64,000 nt of DNA from Prochlorococcus marinus str. MIT 9215 (GTDB taxonomy: Bacteria > Cyanobacteriota > Cyanobacteriia > PCC-6307 > Cyanobiaceae): contig NC_009840.1 of the NCBI RefSeq assembly GCF_000018065.1, forward strand, positions 186,001 to 250,000, read 5' to 3'. Below the pieces are notes generated by a model that had not been told where the DNA came from, did no database searches, and worked only from the letters and a program-made list of their open reading frames with translations. This document shows positions 29,872 to 38,947 of this stretch, in pieces. The number at the start of each line of letters is the position of its first letter. The stretch's first letter is position 1. The position numbers were made by a program, and so were the translations under genes.

Positions 29872-30873
29872 ATGAATTCAATTATTCGTCCTAGAAGATT
29901 AAGAAGAACTCAGTCAATTAGAGAAATGGTTAGAGAAAATCATCTAACGGCATCGGACTTTATATATCCATTATTTATTCATGAAAAAGATTTTAAAGAG
30001 GAAATTTCAGCAATGCCCGGAACTTATAGATGGGATATTAATAACTTAATAAAGGAGGTTACTAGGGCATGGGAATTGGGAATAAGGTGTGTGGTTCTTT
30101 TTCCAAAAATTAACGATAGCTTAAAGACTGAAGATGGAGCAGAATGTTTTAATGAAGACGGTTTAATACCTAAAGCTATTCGAATATTAAAAAAAGAGAT
30201 TCCAGAAATGTCAATAATGACAGATGTTGCCTTGGACCCATACTCTTGTGATGGTCATGATGGATTAGTTGATGAAACTGGAAAAATATTGAACGACGAA
30301 ACAATCGAAGTTTTAAAAAAACAAGCTTTAACACAAGCAAGAGCTGGAGCAGATTTTATTGGTCCTAGTGACATGATGGATGGGAGAGTTGGAGCAATCA
30401 GAGCTGCTCTTGATAGTCAAGGATTTAGTGATGTAGGTATTATTAGTTATACAGCAAAATATTCATCGGCTTATTATGGTCCATTTAGAACTGCTTTAGA
30501 TTCGGCTCCTAGAGAAAATAGTAAGAAAATAATTCCAGAAAATAAGTCTACATATCAAATGGACCCTGCGAATTCAAAAGAGGCTTTAATTGAATCTGCT
30601 TTGGATCAGTATGAAGGAGCTGATATTTTGATGGTAAAACCAGGGATTTCATATTTGGATATCGTTTATAGATTAAGCACTTTTTCAAATAAACCCATAG
30701 CTGCATACAACGTTAGTGGGGAATATTCAATGGTTAAGTCTGCTGCTATGAAGAACTGGATTAATGAAAAAGATATTGTTTTAGAAACATTGCTTAGTTT
30801 TAAAAGGGCAGGAGCAAAATTAATACTCACTTATCATGCTTGTGATGCATCTCAATGGTTGCAGGATACTTAA
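29872..30873 (+). CDS. hemB: Delta-aminolevulinic acid dehydratase (porphobilinogen synthase)
   Basis: Condenses two 5-aminolevulinate molecules to porphobilinogen for chlorophyll, haem and phycobilin synthesis. The 333 residues carry the metal-site region DVALDPYSCDGHDGL, GADFIGPSDMMDGRVGAIR, YTAKYSSAYYGPFR and the active-site lysine region ADILMVKPGISYLDI. The metal-binding loop has the Asp-rich DVALDPY..DGHDG form expected of Mg-type enzymes rather than the Cys-rich zinc type. It heads a plus-strand run that continues with the glyoxalase-fold gene, mutS2 and obgE. Confidence 0.96.
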   Translation: MNSIIRPRRLRRTQSIREMVRENHLTASDFIYPLFIHEKDFKEEISAMPGTYRWDINNLIKEVTRAWELGIRCVVLFPKINDSLKTEDGAECFNEDGLIPKAIRILKKEIPEMSIMTDVALDPYSCDGHDGLVDETGKILNDETIEVLKKQALTQARAGADFIGPSDMMDGRVGAIRAALDSQGFSDVGIISYTAKYSSAYYGPFRTALDSAPRENSKKIIPENKSTYQMDPANSKEALIESALDQYEGADILMVKPGISYLDIVYRLSTFSNKPIAAYNVSGEYSMVKSAAMKNWINEKDIVLETLLSFKRAGAKLILTYHACDASQWLQDT

Positions 30874-30935
30874 AAACTCATTATTAACAAAAATTTGGTT
30901 TAATCTTAGATAAGTAATAAATTAACTGCTTTGTT

Positions 30936-31322
30936 TTGAAGTTTTCACAAGGAGTAAATAGGATTGGTCACATTGCACTTAGAGTAGAGAATCTCGAAAG
31001 GGCGAAATCTTTTTATATAAAGCTGGGTATGAATTTAATTTGGGACGATAAAGATTGGTCTTATTTAGAGGCTGGCAAAGGGAAAGATGGACTTGCATTG
31101 CTAGGTCCTAGCTACAAAGCTGCGGGACCTCACTTTGCTTTTCATTTTGAAAATAAAAAAGAAGTGGAAAATATTCAAAATGATTTAAAAAATTCTGGTG
31201 TAAAAGTGGGTCCTTTACATGAGCACAGAGATGGAACCGCATCTTTTTATATGAAGGATACTGAAGGAAACTGGCTTGAGATGCTTTATGTTCCTCCTGA
31301 AGGGATTAAATCGAATGTTTAA
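30936..31322 (+). CDS. Glyoxalase/VOC superfamily protein
   Basis: One vicinal-oxygen-chelate domain of 128 residues with the double beta-alpha-beta-beta-beta repeat. RIGHIALRVENLERAKSFYIK opens the first half, and GPHFAFHFENKKEVENI and DTEGNWLEMLYV form the second. Candidate metal ligands are His in GHIAL, His in GPHFAF and Glu in WLEML. The substrate is unknown; lactoylglutathione lyases, dioxygenases and resistance proteins share the fold. Translation starts at a TTG (30936). The stop overlaps possible upstream starts of mutS2. Confidence 0.8.
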   Translation: MKFSQGVNRIGHIALRVENLERAKSFYIKLGMNLIWDDKDWSYLEAGKGKDGLALLGPSYKAAGPHFAFHFENKKEVENIQNDLKNSGVKVGPLHEHRDGTASFYMKDTEGNWLEMLYVPPEGIKSNV

Positions 31323-31335
31323 GTCTTTTTTTTGT

Positions 31336-33747
31336 ATGCAAGAGAAAAGTTATTCTAAAAAATCATATTCAGATAACACCTTAGAAGAAGAATCTATAAG
31401 CCTTTTAGAGTGGGATTCATTAAAAGTGCATTTATCTTCATTCTCCTCAACGGAAATGGGTAAACGAGCAATTTTAGGTTTTGGTATTCCTTCTGAATAC
31501 GAATTATCTAAAAGACTTTTGAATGAAACTGTTGAAATAAATGAGCTAGAAAATAATTTAGATAAATCAATTAGTTTTTCTAATGTGTTTGATATTAGTA
31601 GAAATATTGAAATTTGTTCCAAGGGCGGTGTAATTTCATCTTCTGAATTGTTAGAGATAGCGAAAACAATCGCTGCAGCAAGAAATTTAAAAAAAATCTT
31701 TTTAGATTTTGAACAAAGGCCTTATATTTCATCATTCACAAAAAATTTACTTGACCATCAGAATGTCGAAACGATTTTTAAAAGAGGTATTGAATCTAAT
31801 GGAAGGATTTCTGACAATGCTAGTAATGAACTATCTGTTCTTAGAAAAGAATTATTATCTAAGAAACTTGAAAGAAAAATATTAGTTGAGAAGTTTATTC
31901 AAAAGAATTTAGCTTATTTGCAAGATACTACTATTGGAGATCGAAACGGTAGGCCTGTTTTAGCAGTAAAAGTTAATTATGTAATCAAATTTAAAGGCAT
32001 AATTCATGACTCTTCATCTTCAGGAAATACAGTATATTTTGAGCCTGAAAGTGTAGTTACCAAAGGTAATAAGATTGCTTCATTAGAGGCTAGGATCACA
32101 GCAGAAGAATTTAAATTACTTAAGAAATGGTCCCAAATTGTTAGTGATAATTCAGAAAATCTTATTGAAATGGCATCCATTTTATTGAGATTAGAAAATG
32201 CTTTAACTCGTTCAAGATATTCAAAATGGATTGGAGGCAAAACTCCTACTTTTGAGAAAAATCCTATTATTTCTTTGGTTGGGTTTTCTCATCCGTTATT
32301 GATTTGGGAACATAAGAAAAAAGGAGCCCCTCCCCCAGTAGCTGTTGATTTTCATATAAACAGAAATATTAAGGTTGTAGCTATTACAGGTCCAAATACT
32401 GGAGGTAAAACAGCAGCTTTAAAAGGGTTGGGTTTGTCTTTACTTATGGCTAGAGCAGGATTATTGATACCCTCAACTAATAATCCTATTATCCCTTTTT
32501 GTCCAAATATATATGTTGACATAGGAGATAATCAATCATTAGAAGAAAATTTATCTACCTTCAGTGGGCATATATCTCGTATAAAAGAGATATTAGATTC
32601 ACTTAATAATAAGAGAGGATTATCAGTTGTTTTGTTAGATGAGATTGGATCAGGGACAGATCCTCTTGAAGGAAGTGCTCTTGCGATGGCTTTATTAAAA
32701 GAATTTGCAAATAAATCTGATATTACTTTAGCAACCACACATTATGGAGATATTAAGGCTTTAAAATATACGGACTCAAGATTTGAAAACGTATCAGTTG
32801 TCTTTGATGAGGATTCTTTGAAGCCAAAATATATACTTAACTGGGGCATTCCTGGGAGAAGTAATGCTTTGTCAATTTCAAAGAGAATTGGTCTTGATGA
32901 AAACATACTCAATGAAGCTGCAAATTATCTAAGGCCAAAAGAAGTTGATAATATTAATGAAATTATAAAAGGACTTGAGGAAGAAAGGATTAAACAACAA
33001 AATTCTGCAGAAGCCGCTGCAGAACTGATTGCAAGGACTGAAATATTACATGATGAACTGAAGAGAAATTATGAATATCAAAAAATAAATGCTGAAAAAA
33101 TTCAAGAAATTGAAAGGTCTAAATTATCAAAACATATTGTATCCGCTAAAAAAGAGGTAATAGATTTGATTAAAAAATTAAGAGATAAAAATGTTAATGG
33201 AGAGGATACGAGAATTATTGGAAAAAGATTAAAGGAAATTGAGACGGAACATCTAATCCAAAAAAAATTTAAAAAGTCAATATCATGGGATCCTCAGGTT
33301 GGCGATTTTGTAAAAATTAAAAGTCTAAATAGTACGGGACAAATTGTAGATTTAGATAAAAAAGGTGGATTTTACGAAGTTAAATGTGGTTCATTCAGAA
33401 GCACATTATCTGTAAATGACTTTGAAGGTATTAATGGAGAAAAGCCTAATTTCAAAATGTCAAAAATTGAGATCAAGTCTACAAGAGAAGATTTTTCTTT
33501 TTCTAAAATCAGAACGAGTAAAAATACAATTGATGTAAGAGGGCTAAGAGTTCATGAAGCCGAAATAATTATTGAGGAGAAAATTAGAAAATTTCATGGA
33601 CCGCTATGGATTGTTCATGGAATTGGTACAGGGAAATTAAAAAAAGGACTTAGAAATTGGTTATCAGGTTTAAATTATGTTGATAAGATTGAAGATGCAG
33701 CTAACAACGAGGGTGGAGCTGGTTGCAGTATTGCGTGGATAAAATAA
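31336..33747 (+). CDS. mutS2: MutS2-family ATPase/endonuclease
   Basis: MutS paralogue with a C-terminal Smr nuclease domain. In other bacteria it suppresses homologous recombination or splits collided ribosomes. From ATG 31336 it has 803 residues. Walker A ITGPNTGGKTAAL lies near 350 and Walker B VVLLDEIGSGTDP near 440. A long Lys/Glu coiled coil lies at about 540-650, and the Smr domain IDVRGLRVHEAEIIIEEKI with VHGIGTGKLKKGLR forms the end. Upstream ATGs at 31276 and 31315 overlap the glyoxalase gene. I prefer 31336 because the residues before it look unrelated to the family, although 31315 has a purine-rich GAAGGG upstream. Confidence 0.88.
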   Translation: MQEKSYSKKSYSDNTLEEESISLLEWDSLKVHLSSFSSTEMGKRAILGFGIPSEYELSKRLLNETVEINELENNLDKSISFSNVFDISRNIEICSKGGVISSSELLEIAKTIAAARNLKKIFLDFEQRPYISSFTKNLLDHQNVETIFKRGIESNGRISDNASNELSVLRKELLSKKLERKILVEKFIQKNLAYLQDTTIGDRNGRPVLAVKVNYVIKFKGIIHDSSSSGNTVYFEPESVVTKGNKIASLEARITAEEFKLLKKWSQIVSDNSENLIEMASILLRLENALTRSRYSKWIGGKTPTFEKNPIISLVGFSHPLLIWEHKKKGAPPPVAVDFHINRNIKVVAITGPNTGGKTAALKGLGLSLLMARAGLLIPSTNNPIIPFCPNIYVDIGDNQSLEENLSTFSGHISRIKEILDSLNNKRGLSVVLLDEIGSGTDPLEGSALAMALLKEFANKSDITLATTHYGDIKALKYTDSRFENVSVVFDEDSLKPKYILNWGIPGRSNALSISKRIGLDENILNEAANYLRPKEVDNINEIIKGLEEERIKQQNSAEAAAELIARTEILHDELKRNYEYQKINAEKIQEIERSKLSKHIVSAKKEVIDLIKKLRDKNVNGEDTRIIGKRLKEIETEHLIQKKFKKSISWDPQVGDFVKIKSLNSTGQIVDLDKKGGFYEVKCGSFRSTLSVNDFEGINGEKPNFKMSKIEIKSTREDFSFSKIRTSKNTIDVRGLRVHEAEIIIEEKIRKFHGPLWIVHGIGTGKLKKGLRNWLSGLNYVDKIEDAANNEGGAGCSIAWIK

Positions 33748-33787
33748 AATTCAAAATATCTAGAAAACAATTTAATAAGCGTATTAA

Positions 33788-34771
33788 GTGCAATTTATTG
33801 ATCAAGCAAACATTATTCTTAAAGCTGGAAAAGGTGGAAATGGAATAGTTTCATTTAGAAGAGAAAAATTCGTTCCCGCAGGAGGACCTTCGGGTGGTAA
33901 TGGTGGCAGAGGGGGTTCAGTTATTTTGATTGCTGATAATAATCTTCAAACATTATTAGATTTCAAATTCAAACGTGAAATAATAGCTAAAGATGGATGC
34001 AAAGGAGGCCCTAATAAGAGATCAGGTGCTTCAGGTGAGGATACAATCCTTAAAGTACCTTGTGGTACAGAAATAAGGGATATTAAAACCGGCATTATTT
34101 TAGGAGATTTAACTAAACATAAAGAGAGTTTAACCATTGCCATTGGAGGAAGAGGTGGACATGGTAATGCTTACTATTTAAGTAATCAAAATAGAGCCCC
34201 AGAATCATTCACCGAAGGTAAAGATGGTGAGATATGGGAAGTTCAATTAGAACTAAAACTTCTTGCAGAGGTTGGGATTATAGGCCTGCCAAATGCTGGA
34301 AAAAGTACTTTGATTTCTGTTTTGTCATCGGCCCGTCCGAAAATCGCAAACTATCCTTTCACAACTCTAATACCTAACTTAGGTGTAGTAAGAAAAATTG
34401 ATGGGAATGGTTGCCTTTTTGCGGACATTCCTGGATTAATATCAGGTGCAGCTGATGGAGTAGGTTTAGGTCATGATTTTTTAAGGCACATCCAAAGAAC
34501 GAAGATACTTTTACATTTAATCGATTCAATTGCAGAAAATCCTTTACATGATTTTGAGATAATTGAGCAGGAATTACAAAAATATGGGAAAGGTCTTTTA
34601 GATAAAGAGAGGATAATAGTATTGAATAAAATGGAGCTGGTAGATGATGATTATTTGAAAATAATTACAAAAAAGCTAGAAGATTTATCTAAAAGGAAAG
34701 TTTTAGTTATTTCTTCATCTTTAAAAAAAGGTTTATCGTCACTGCTTTCTGAAGTATGGAAAAGAATTTAA
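33788..34771 (+). CDS. obgE: GTPase Obg/CgtA, ribosome assembly and stress
   Basis: Essential GTPase acting in 50S maturation. The 327 residues contain the glycine-rich Obg fold ([39 protein letters not shown]), then the G domain with Walker [28 protein letters not shown] and the NKME specificity motif. The C-terminal OCT domain of some Obg proteins is absent, as in other cyanobacteria and short Obg forms. Start is GTG at 33788. It follows mutS2 by 40 bases on the same strand. Confidence 0.95.
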   Translation: MQFIDQANIILKAGKGGNGIVSFRREKFVPAGGPSGGNGGRGGSVILIADNNLQTLLDFKFKREIIAKDGCKGGPNKRSGASGEDTILKVPCGTEIRDIKTGIILGDLTKHKESLTIAIGGRGGHGNAYYLSNQNRAPESFTEGKDGEIWEVQLELKLLAEVGIIGLPNAGKSTLISVLSSARPKIANYPFTTLIPNLGVVRKIDGNGCLFADIPGLISGAADGVGLGHDFLRHIQRTKILLHLIDSIAENPLHDFEIIEQELQKYGKGLLDKERIIVLNKMELVDDDYLKIITKKLEDLSKRKVLVISSSLKKGLSSLLSEVWKRI

Positions 34772-34856
34772 CTTAAATTAAAAAATTTTTTGTAAAAAAT
34801 ACACTTGATTTAATAATGAAAATTAGCCATAAATAATATACTTCTTTAAACACAAC

Positions 34857-35039
34857 ATGAATTTCTATAGTTGCTTTGATCAACAAGGAAAAATAATAGC
34901 TAGATGTCAAACCATTCAAGATATTGAGGTTCTGAAGAAAATGGGAAGACCAATCGTAGAAGTCAAGGAAATGAAAAATGAGGAGTCGGTTGTATGTTCA
35001 CTGACAGGAAGTCCATCGGATTTTAATAGGGATTACTAA
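34857..35039 (+). CDS. Small unrecognised protein (60 residues) downstream of obgE
   Basis: The product has no signal peptide and no membrane helix. It starts MNFYSCFDQQGKIIARCQTI, has a short acidic/basic middle (GRPIVEVKEMKNEESVV) and ends TGSPSDFNRDY. Two of its three cysteines lie within the first 20 residues. An AT-rich 85-base gap separates it from obgE, and a strong bidirectional terminator follows 15 bases after the stop, so it appears to be a real gene with its own unit boundary. I recall similar small proteins only in marine picocyanobacteria; function unknown. Confidence 0.65.
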   Translation: MNFYSCFDQQGKIIARCQTIQDIEVLKKMGRPIVEVKEMKNEESVVCSLTGSPSDFNRDY

Positions 35040-35054
35040 AAAAATTTAACAAAT

Positions 35055-35085
35055 AAAAAAAGGCCTTTTAAGGCCCTTTTTTTTT
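35055..35085. terminator. Bidirectional intrinsic terminator between the 60-residue gene and cp12
   Basis: An A run, the stem AGGCCTT / AAGGCC with a TT loop, and then a T run give a U-tailed hairpin on both strands. It can end the plus-strand obgE-side unit and the minus-strand cp12 gene, whose stop is at 35108. Confidence 0.85.
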
Positions 35086-35107
35086 GGATTATCGATCAAA
35101 ATAACAC

Positions 35108-35326
35108 TTAATCATCATAAACAAGACATTCTGGTTCATCAGGGTTGGCATCGCAGAATAGTTCCAAAGCATTAGGGTCATGTTTATCCTCTGGATGATG
35201 ATCCTTGTATTCTTCGAGTTCTTTAAGCTCTTCAGTTAAATGTCTGACCTTTGGAAGATTGCCCTCTGCTTTAGCAGATTCGATTTCCGATTGATCTTTT
35301 TGGATGTGTTCGTCAATGGATTTCAT
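35108..35326 (-). CDS. cp12: CP12, redox-responsive Calvin-cycle regulator (lacks N-terminal Cys pair)
   Basis: Small, largely disordered protein that joins GAPDH and phosphoribulokinase into an inactive complex in the dark. The 72 residues end in ELFCDANPDEPECLVYDD, the conserved C-terminal GAPDH-binding cysteine loop (C58 and C67). The middle EELKELEEY fits the conserved AWD_VEEL-like helix position. The N-terminal half has no cysteine, so the PRK-side disulfide of plant and freshwater cyanobacterial CP12 cannot form. The gene is monocistronic, read from 35326 to the shared terminator. Confidence 0.9.
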   Translation of the reverse strand: MKSIDEHIQKDQSEIESAKAEGNLPKVRHLTEELKELEEYKDHHPEDKHDPNALELFCDANPDEPECLVYDD

Positions 35327-35439
35327 TTTAAGCTTTTCGTACTTTAGTAGACATACATAACATAGTTAATTTCTAATGAAATTGCATTATCTATGAACTA
35401 AATAAGTGTTCATTACAACATCATTTTTTTTTTCGAAAT

Positions 35440-36396
35440 TTATTTATGTTTTTTAGACTCTAATCTCATTATTTCCTTTAGCGATGGTAAAACTGGGATT
35501 AGTTGATTTGGGTTTAAAGGGAATAAAGCTTTGTAGTAATCTTTTTTCCAATCATTGTCGAAACATGTCCTATAAACATTCGATAATTTGAAGAATTTAA
35601 ATCTCCATTCAATAATCTTTTCGAAACTTGATAGTTCTTGTTCAGTACATTTGAAAAGTTTGCTATATATTAACTCCCATCTTATTAGCGTTGGAAAAAG
35701 GTAAATATCTGCATAGGTTAACTGTTCTCCAAATATCCAGTCTCCCTTATTTTTCTGCAATAAATTTTCAACTTCATTTAAAGCTGCAAAAAGATTTTGA
35801 CTTGCTTTCTCATACGCTACTTGGTTTCTGGCGAAACCACATTTGTATACTCCGTCATTAATACTGTTATTAATAAAATCTAAAAATTCTTGATTACAGT
35901 CTTCAATACTTAAAGTCTCATATCCCGAATCACTTTTTATTGAATTTAGTAGTCTTATTATCTGCGAACTTTCATTAGACAAAATATTTACTTCATCTTT
36001 TACGGAACTTATTAAAAGAGGTAATGTCGCCCTAAAAAATTTTTTTTTATTAGCTTTTTTATAGAGGGAGGATAACCTTGTGCATCCTTTGAAATTTTTA
36101 TTGAAAATCCATTCACCATGCTCAATATCTGCTTTTAAAAAAATAATTTTAACTGTTTCAGATAAAAGTTTTATTTCGTGGACCAGTAATGTTCTTTGAC
36201 ACCATGGACAAGAATTACCTATCAATAAACAAATTTGTCCATTTTCATTATTAATATTGTATTCACTATTAATTTTTATACCTTTAGGCCTTTTATAATT
36301 ACCATGTGAATCTGAAGGTGCAAAGCCATTCATTAATTGGTTCCAAAACCAAAACCAGAGTTTTTTAGAGGCCTTAATTAGGTATTTATTTTGCAT
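35440..36396 (-). CDS. Glutathione S-transferase family protein (glutathionyl-hydroquinone-reductase/YqjG-like)
   Basis: The 318 residues show an N-terminal thioredoxin-fold part with the cysteine motif NSCPWCQRTLLVHEIKLL. A C-terminal all-helical GST domain includes WIFGEQLTYADIYLFPTLIRWE. The CPWCQR motif and long length fit the Xi-class/YqjG-like GSTs, which reduce glutathionyl-hydroquinones, or omega-like GSTs. The substrate cannot be assigned. The divergent aspartoacylase-like gene begins 24 bases away, so the two share a very short promoter region. Confidence 0.82.
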   Translation of the reverse strand: MQNKYLIKASKKLWFWFWNQLMNGFAPSDSHGNYKRPKGIKINSEYNINNENGQICLLIGNSCPWCQRTLLVHEIKLLSETVKIIFLKADIEHGEWIFNKNFKGCTRLSSLYKKANKKKFFRATLPLLISSVKDEVNILSNESSQIIRLLNSIKSDSGYETLSIEDCNQEFLDFINNSINDGVYKCGFARNQVAYEKASQNLFAALNEVENLLQKNKGDWIFGEQLTYADIYLFPTLIRWELIYSKLFKCTEQELSSFEKIIEWRFKFFKLSNVYRTCFDNDWKKDYYKALFPLNPNQLIPVLPSLKEIMRLESKKHK

Positions 36397-36419
36397 GAAT
36401 TTTTATTTTTTAAGAAAAA

Positions 36420-37325
36420 ATGACTGTTAAAAGAATACTTATTGTTTCTGGCACTCATGGGAATGAAATTAATCCTATTTGGGCTGTTAAGCAATTTAAT
36501 AGAGAGGAAAATAAGTTCAAAAATGGTATTGAGTATGAGTACATCATAGGCAATCCTATTGCCTATGAAAAAGGGTGTAGATATATAGATGCAGATTTAA
36601 ATAGATCTTTTAAAGCAAGTAAGAATTATGATCAACACAAAAATAGCTTTTATGAAACTAATAGAGCCAATTTTTTAGTCGATGAATTTGGAATTGATGG
36701 ATCTAAACCCTGTCAAATTGCCATTGATTTACATACTACTACTGCAAATATGGGAACAAGCATTGTTTTGTATGGGAGGAGATTAAAAGATTTTTGTTTG
36801 GCTGCATTACTGCAGAATAAATTTGGATTGCCTATTTATTTGCACGAAAAAGACGAAGCTCAAACAGGCTTTCTTGTGGAAGCTTGGCCATGTGGTCTAG
36901 TTATTGAAATAGGAGCTGTAGCACAAAATTTTTATGATCCAAAAATTATAGATAGATTCTCTCTAATCATTAGCTCCCTAAGGGAAGAGATTGATAAATT
37001 AAAAAACAACCTTATAGAACTTCCAAAGGAATTGGTTGTTCACGTTCACCAAGGGAGTATAGATTATCCAAGAGATGAAAAAGGAGATATTGATGGCCTA
37101 ATTCATCCTGAGAGAATAAACCAAGATTGGAAAATGATTAAAAAAGGAGATCCATTATTTCTGGATAGCCAAGGAATAATTCATAAATATGACGGAGACC
37201 AATTGATTTGGCCTGTTTTTATTGGAGAAGTCGCTTATAGGGAAAAAAAAATTGCTATGAGCTACACAAAAAAAGAAGTGATTTTTTCCAAAGAAAAATG
37301 GGTTCAAGAGTTTGCCAGTCTTTAA
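36420..37325 (+). CDS. Aspartoacylase-like zinc deacylase (AstE/AspA family)
   Basis: Zinc carboxypeptidase-fold hydrolase of 301 residues. The metal motif GTHGNE is at about 12-17. DADLNRSF supplies an Asn-Arg substrate-binding pair. DLHTTT gives the third zinc ligand, and EIGAV contains the catalytic Glu. Family members hydrolyse N-acetylaspartate or N-succinylglutamate, and cyanobacterial members are annotated as putative aspartoacylase. The physiological substrate is unknown. The gene lies upstream of the psbA region and faces away from the GST gene. Confidence 0.85.
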   Translation: MTVKRILIVSGTHGNEINPIWAVKQFNREENKFKNGIEYEYIIGNPIAYEKGCRYIDADLNRSFKASKNYDQHKNSFYETNRANFLVDEFGIDGSKPCQIAIDLHTTTANMGTSIVLYGRRLKDFCLAALLQNKFGLPIYLHEKDEAQTGFLVEAWPCGLVIEIGAVAQNFYDPKIIDRFSLIISSLREEIDKLKNNLIELPKELVVHVHQGSIDYPRDEKGDIDGLIHPERINQDWKMIKKGDPLFLDSQGIIHKYDGDQLIWPVFIGEVAYREKKIAMSYTKKEVIFSKEKWVQEFASL

Positions 37326-37442
37326 ATTAAGAAAACAGGACAATAAATTGCTGAAAAATAATAAGGATTTTTTATTTAATAGATAAGTTTATTTAATATT
37401 CAATACTTCTATTTTTTTTGCTAACTCTTAAACCTTAAAAAT

Positions 37443-37571
37443 CTAAATTCTTTCACTCCAATAAATAACAGCTCCAAAAGCCTCTAATTGCAGTCTTCTA
37501 CGCTTAGCCTCTCTTAGGGAAACTACCTCCCTAGATCTTTTCCCGTTAAGAAGCCACTCTATTATTACCAA
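37443..37571 (-). CDS. Small 42-residue protein encoded opposite and upstream of psbA
   Basis: A short frame hidden in the 430-base gap between the aspartoacylase-like gene and psbA. Starting at TTG 37571, preceded by GAGG about 8 bases upstream, it encodes 42 residues. These include IIEWLLNGKRSREVVSLREA, then KRRRLQLEAFGAVIYWSERI, and a TAG at 37443-37445. The composition (Arg/Lys-rich helix, Trp, no low-complexity) and the higher local GC than the flanks argue for a coding sequence. No function is recognised. The rest of the gap holds the psbA promoter and leader. Confidence 0.55.
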   Translation of the reverse strand: MVIIEWLLNGKRSREVVSLREAKRRRLQLEAFGAVIYWSERI

Positions 37572-37659
37572 GTTAAAACCTCAATAACAAAGAAAATCTT
37601 AAGACATTGAAGTTCATTTCTTCTATTTGCCAAAAAATAAGTTTACTTAAAGAAAAATA

Positions 37660-37740
37660 TTTACACATTTTTAGCGATTTTGGTCTAAAATCTTCAAAGC
37701 GGTTTATTTCCGTTTTATTTACACGTCTCACTTTCGAGAC
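37660..37740 (+). promoter_or_regulatory. Candidate psbA promoter and leader hairpin
   Basis: TTTACA at 37660-37665 and TAAAAT at 37686-37691 could be -35 and -10 elements, although the 20-base spacer is long. The leader contains a small perfect hairpin, GTCTC (37725-37729) with GAGAC (37736-37740), ending 15 bases before the psbA ATG. Such 5' UTR hairpins can affect stability or translation of psbA mRNA. No transcription start is known from sequence alone. Confidence 0.35.
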
Positions 37741-37755
37741 ATACTTTACGAACTC

Positions 37756-38839
37756 ATGACAACTATTCAGCAGCAGCGTTCTTCGTTGCTTAAAGGTTGG
37801 CCACAGTTCTGTGAGTGGGTAACATCAACTAACAACAGAATTTATGTTGGTTGGTTCGGAGTCTTAATGATTCCATGCCTTCTTACAGCAGCGGCTTGCT
37901 TCATCGTTGCATTCATCGCAGCACCACCAGTAGACATCGACGGAATTAGAGAGCCAGTTGCTGGTTCATTCCTATATGGAAACAACATCATCTCAGGTGC
38001 AGTTGTTCCTTCATCTAATGCTATTGGTCTACACTTCTACCCCAATTTGGGAAGCAGCTACTGTAGATGAGTGGTTATACAACGGTGGTCCTTACCAGCT
38101 TGTAATTTTCCACTTCCTAATTGGTATCTCAGCATACATGGGAAGACAGTGGGAGCTTTCATACCGTTTAGGTATGCGTCCTTGGATCTGTGTTGCATAT
38201 TCTGCACCAGTTTCAGCAGCTTTCGCAGTATTTCTTGTATACCCATTCGGTCAAGGTTCATTCTCTGACGGAATGCCTCTAGGTATCTCTGGAACATTCA
38301 ACTTCATGTTTGTTTTCCAGGCAGAGCACAACATTCTTATGCACCCATTCCATATGGCTGGTGTTGCTGGTATGTTCGGAGGATCTCTATTCTCAGCTAT
38401 GCATGGTTCACTTGTTACTTCATCTCTAATCAGAGAAACAACTGAGACAGAGTCTCAGAACTATGGTTACAAGTTCGGACAAGAAGAAGAAACATATAAC
38501 ATCGTTGCAGCTCATGGCTACTTCGGTCGTTTGATCTTCCAATATGCAAGTTTCAACAACAGCAGAAGTCTTCACTTCTTCCTAGCTGTATTCCCAGTTG
38601 TTTGTGTATGGTTAACTTCAATGGGTATCTGCACAATGGCATTCAACCTTAACGGTTTCAACTTCAACCAGTCAGTTGTTGATGCAAACGGTAAGATTGT
38701 TCCTACATGGGGTGACGTTCTTAACAGAGCTAACCTAGGTATGGAAGTAATGCACGAGCGTAATGCTCACAACTTCCCACTTGATCTAGCAGCAGCTGAG
38801 TCTACAACAGTAGCTCTTTCAGCTCCAGCTATCGGTTAA
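37756..38839 (+). pseudogene. psbA: psbA, photosystem II D1 protein, interrupted by a one-base insertion
   Basis: D1 carries most cofactors of the photosystem II reaction centre. Frame 1 (37756-38070) encodes the normal N-terminus [20 protein letters not shown] to LHFYP and then runs out of frame to a TGA. The second frame continues the normal protein from [14 protein letters not shown] to the C-terminus [23 protein letters not shown]. The whole span is 1084 bases, one more than the 1083 needed for a 360-residue D1. The junction is a run of four C at 38040-38043 where TAC CCA ATT needs three. Everything else, including His ligands and the C-terminal processing site, looks intact. A sequencing or assembly error is more likely than real loss of an essential gene. 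Confidence 0.93.
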
Positions 38840-38860
38840 GCTTAAAGTTCTTAAATTTAA

Positions 38861-38887
38861 AAGCCCCCTTTTAGGGGGCTTTTTTTT
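38861..38887 (+). terminator. Intrinsic terminator of psbA
   Basis: A 9-bp perfect stem, AAGCCCCCT / AGGGGGCTT, with a TTT loop runs directly into a T tract, 22 bases after the psbA stop. It should end psbA transcription before aroC. Confidence 0.93.
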
Positions 38888-38947
38888 GTTTATTTTTCAA
38901 TTGTTTTCATATAATGTTTATATATAGATAAAACATTTGATATTTCT

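Noticed and set aside
38058-38297. Minus-strand frame inside psbA
   Set aside because: Shadow of the strongly biased codon use of psbA; no family features.
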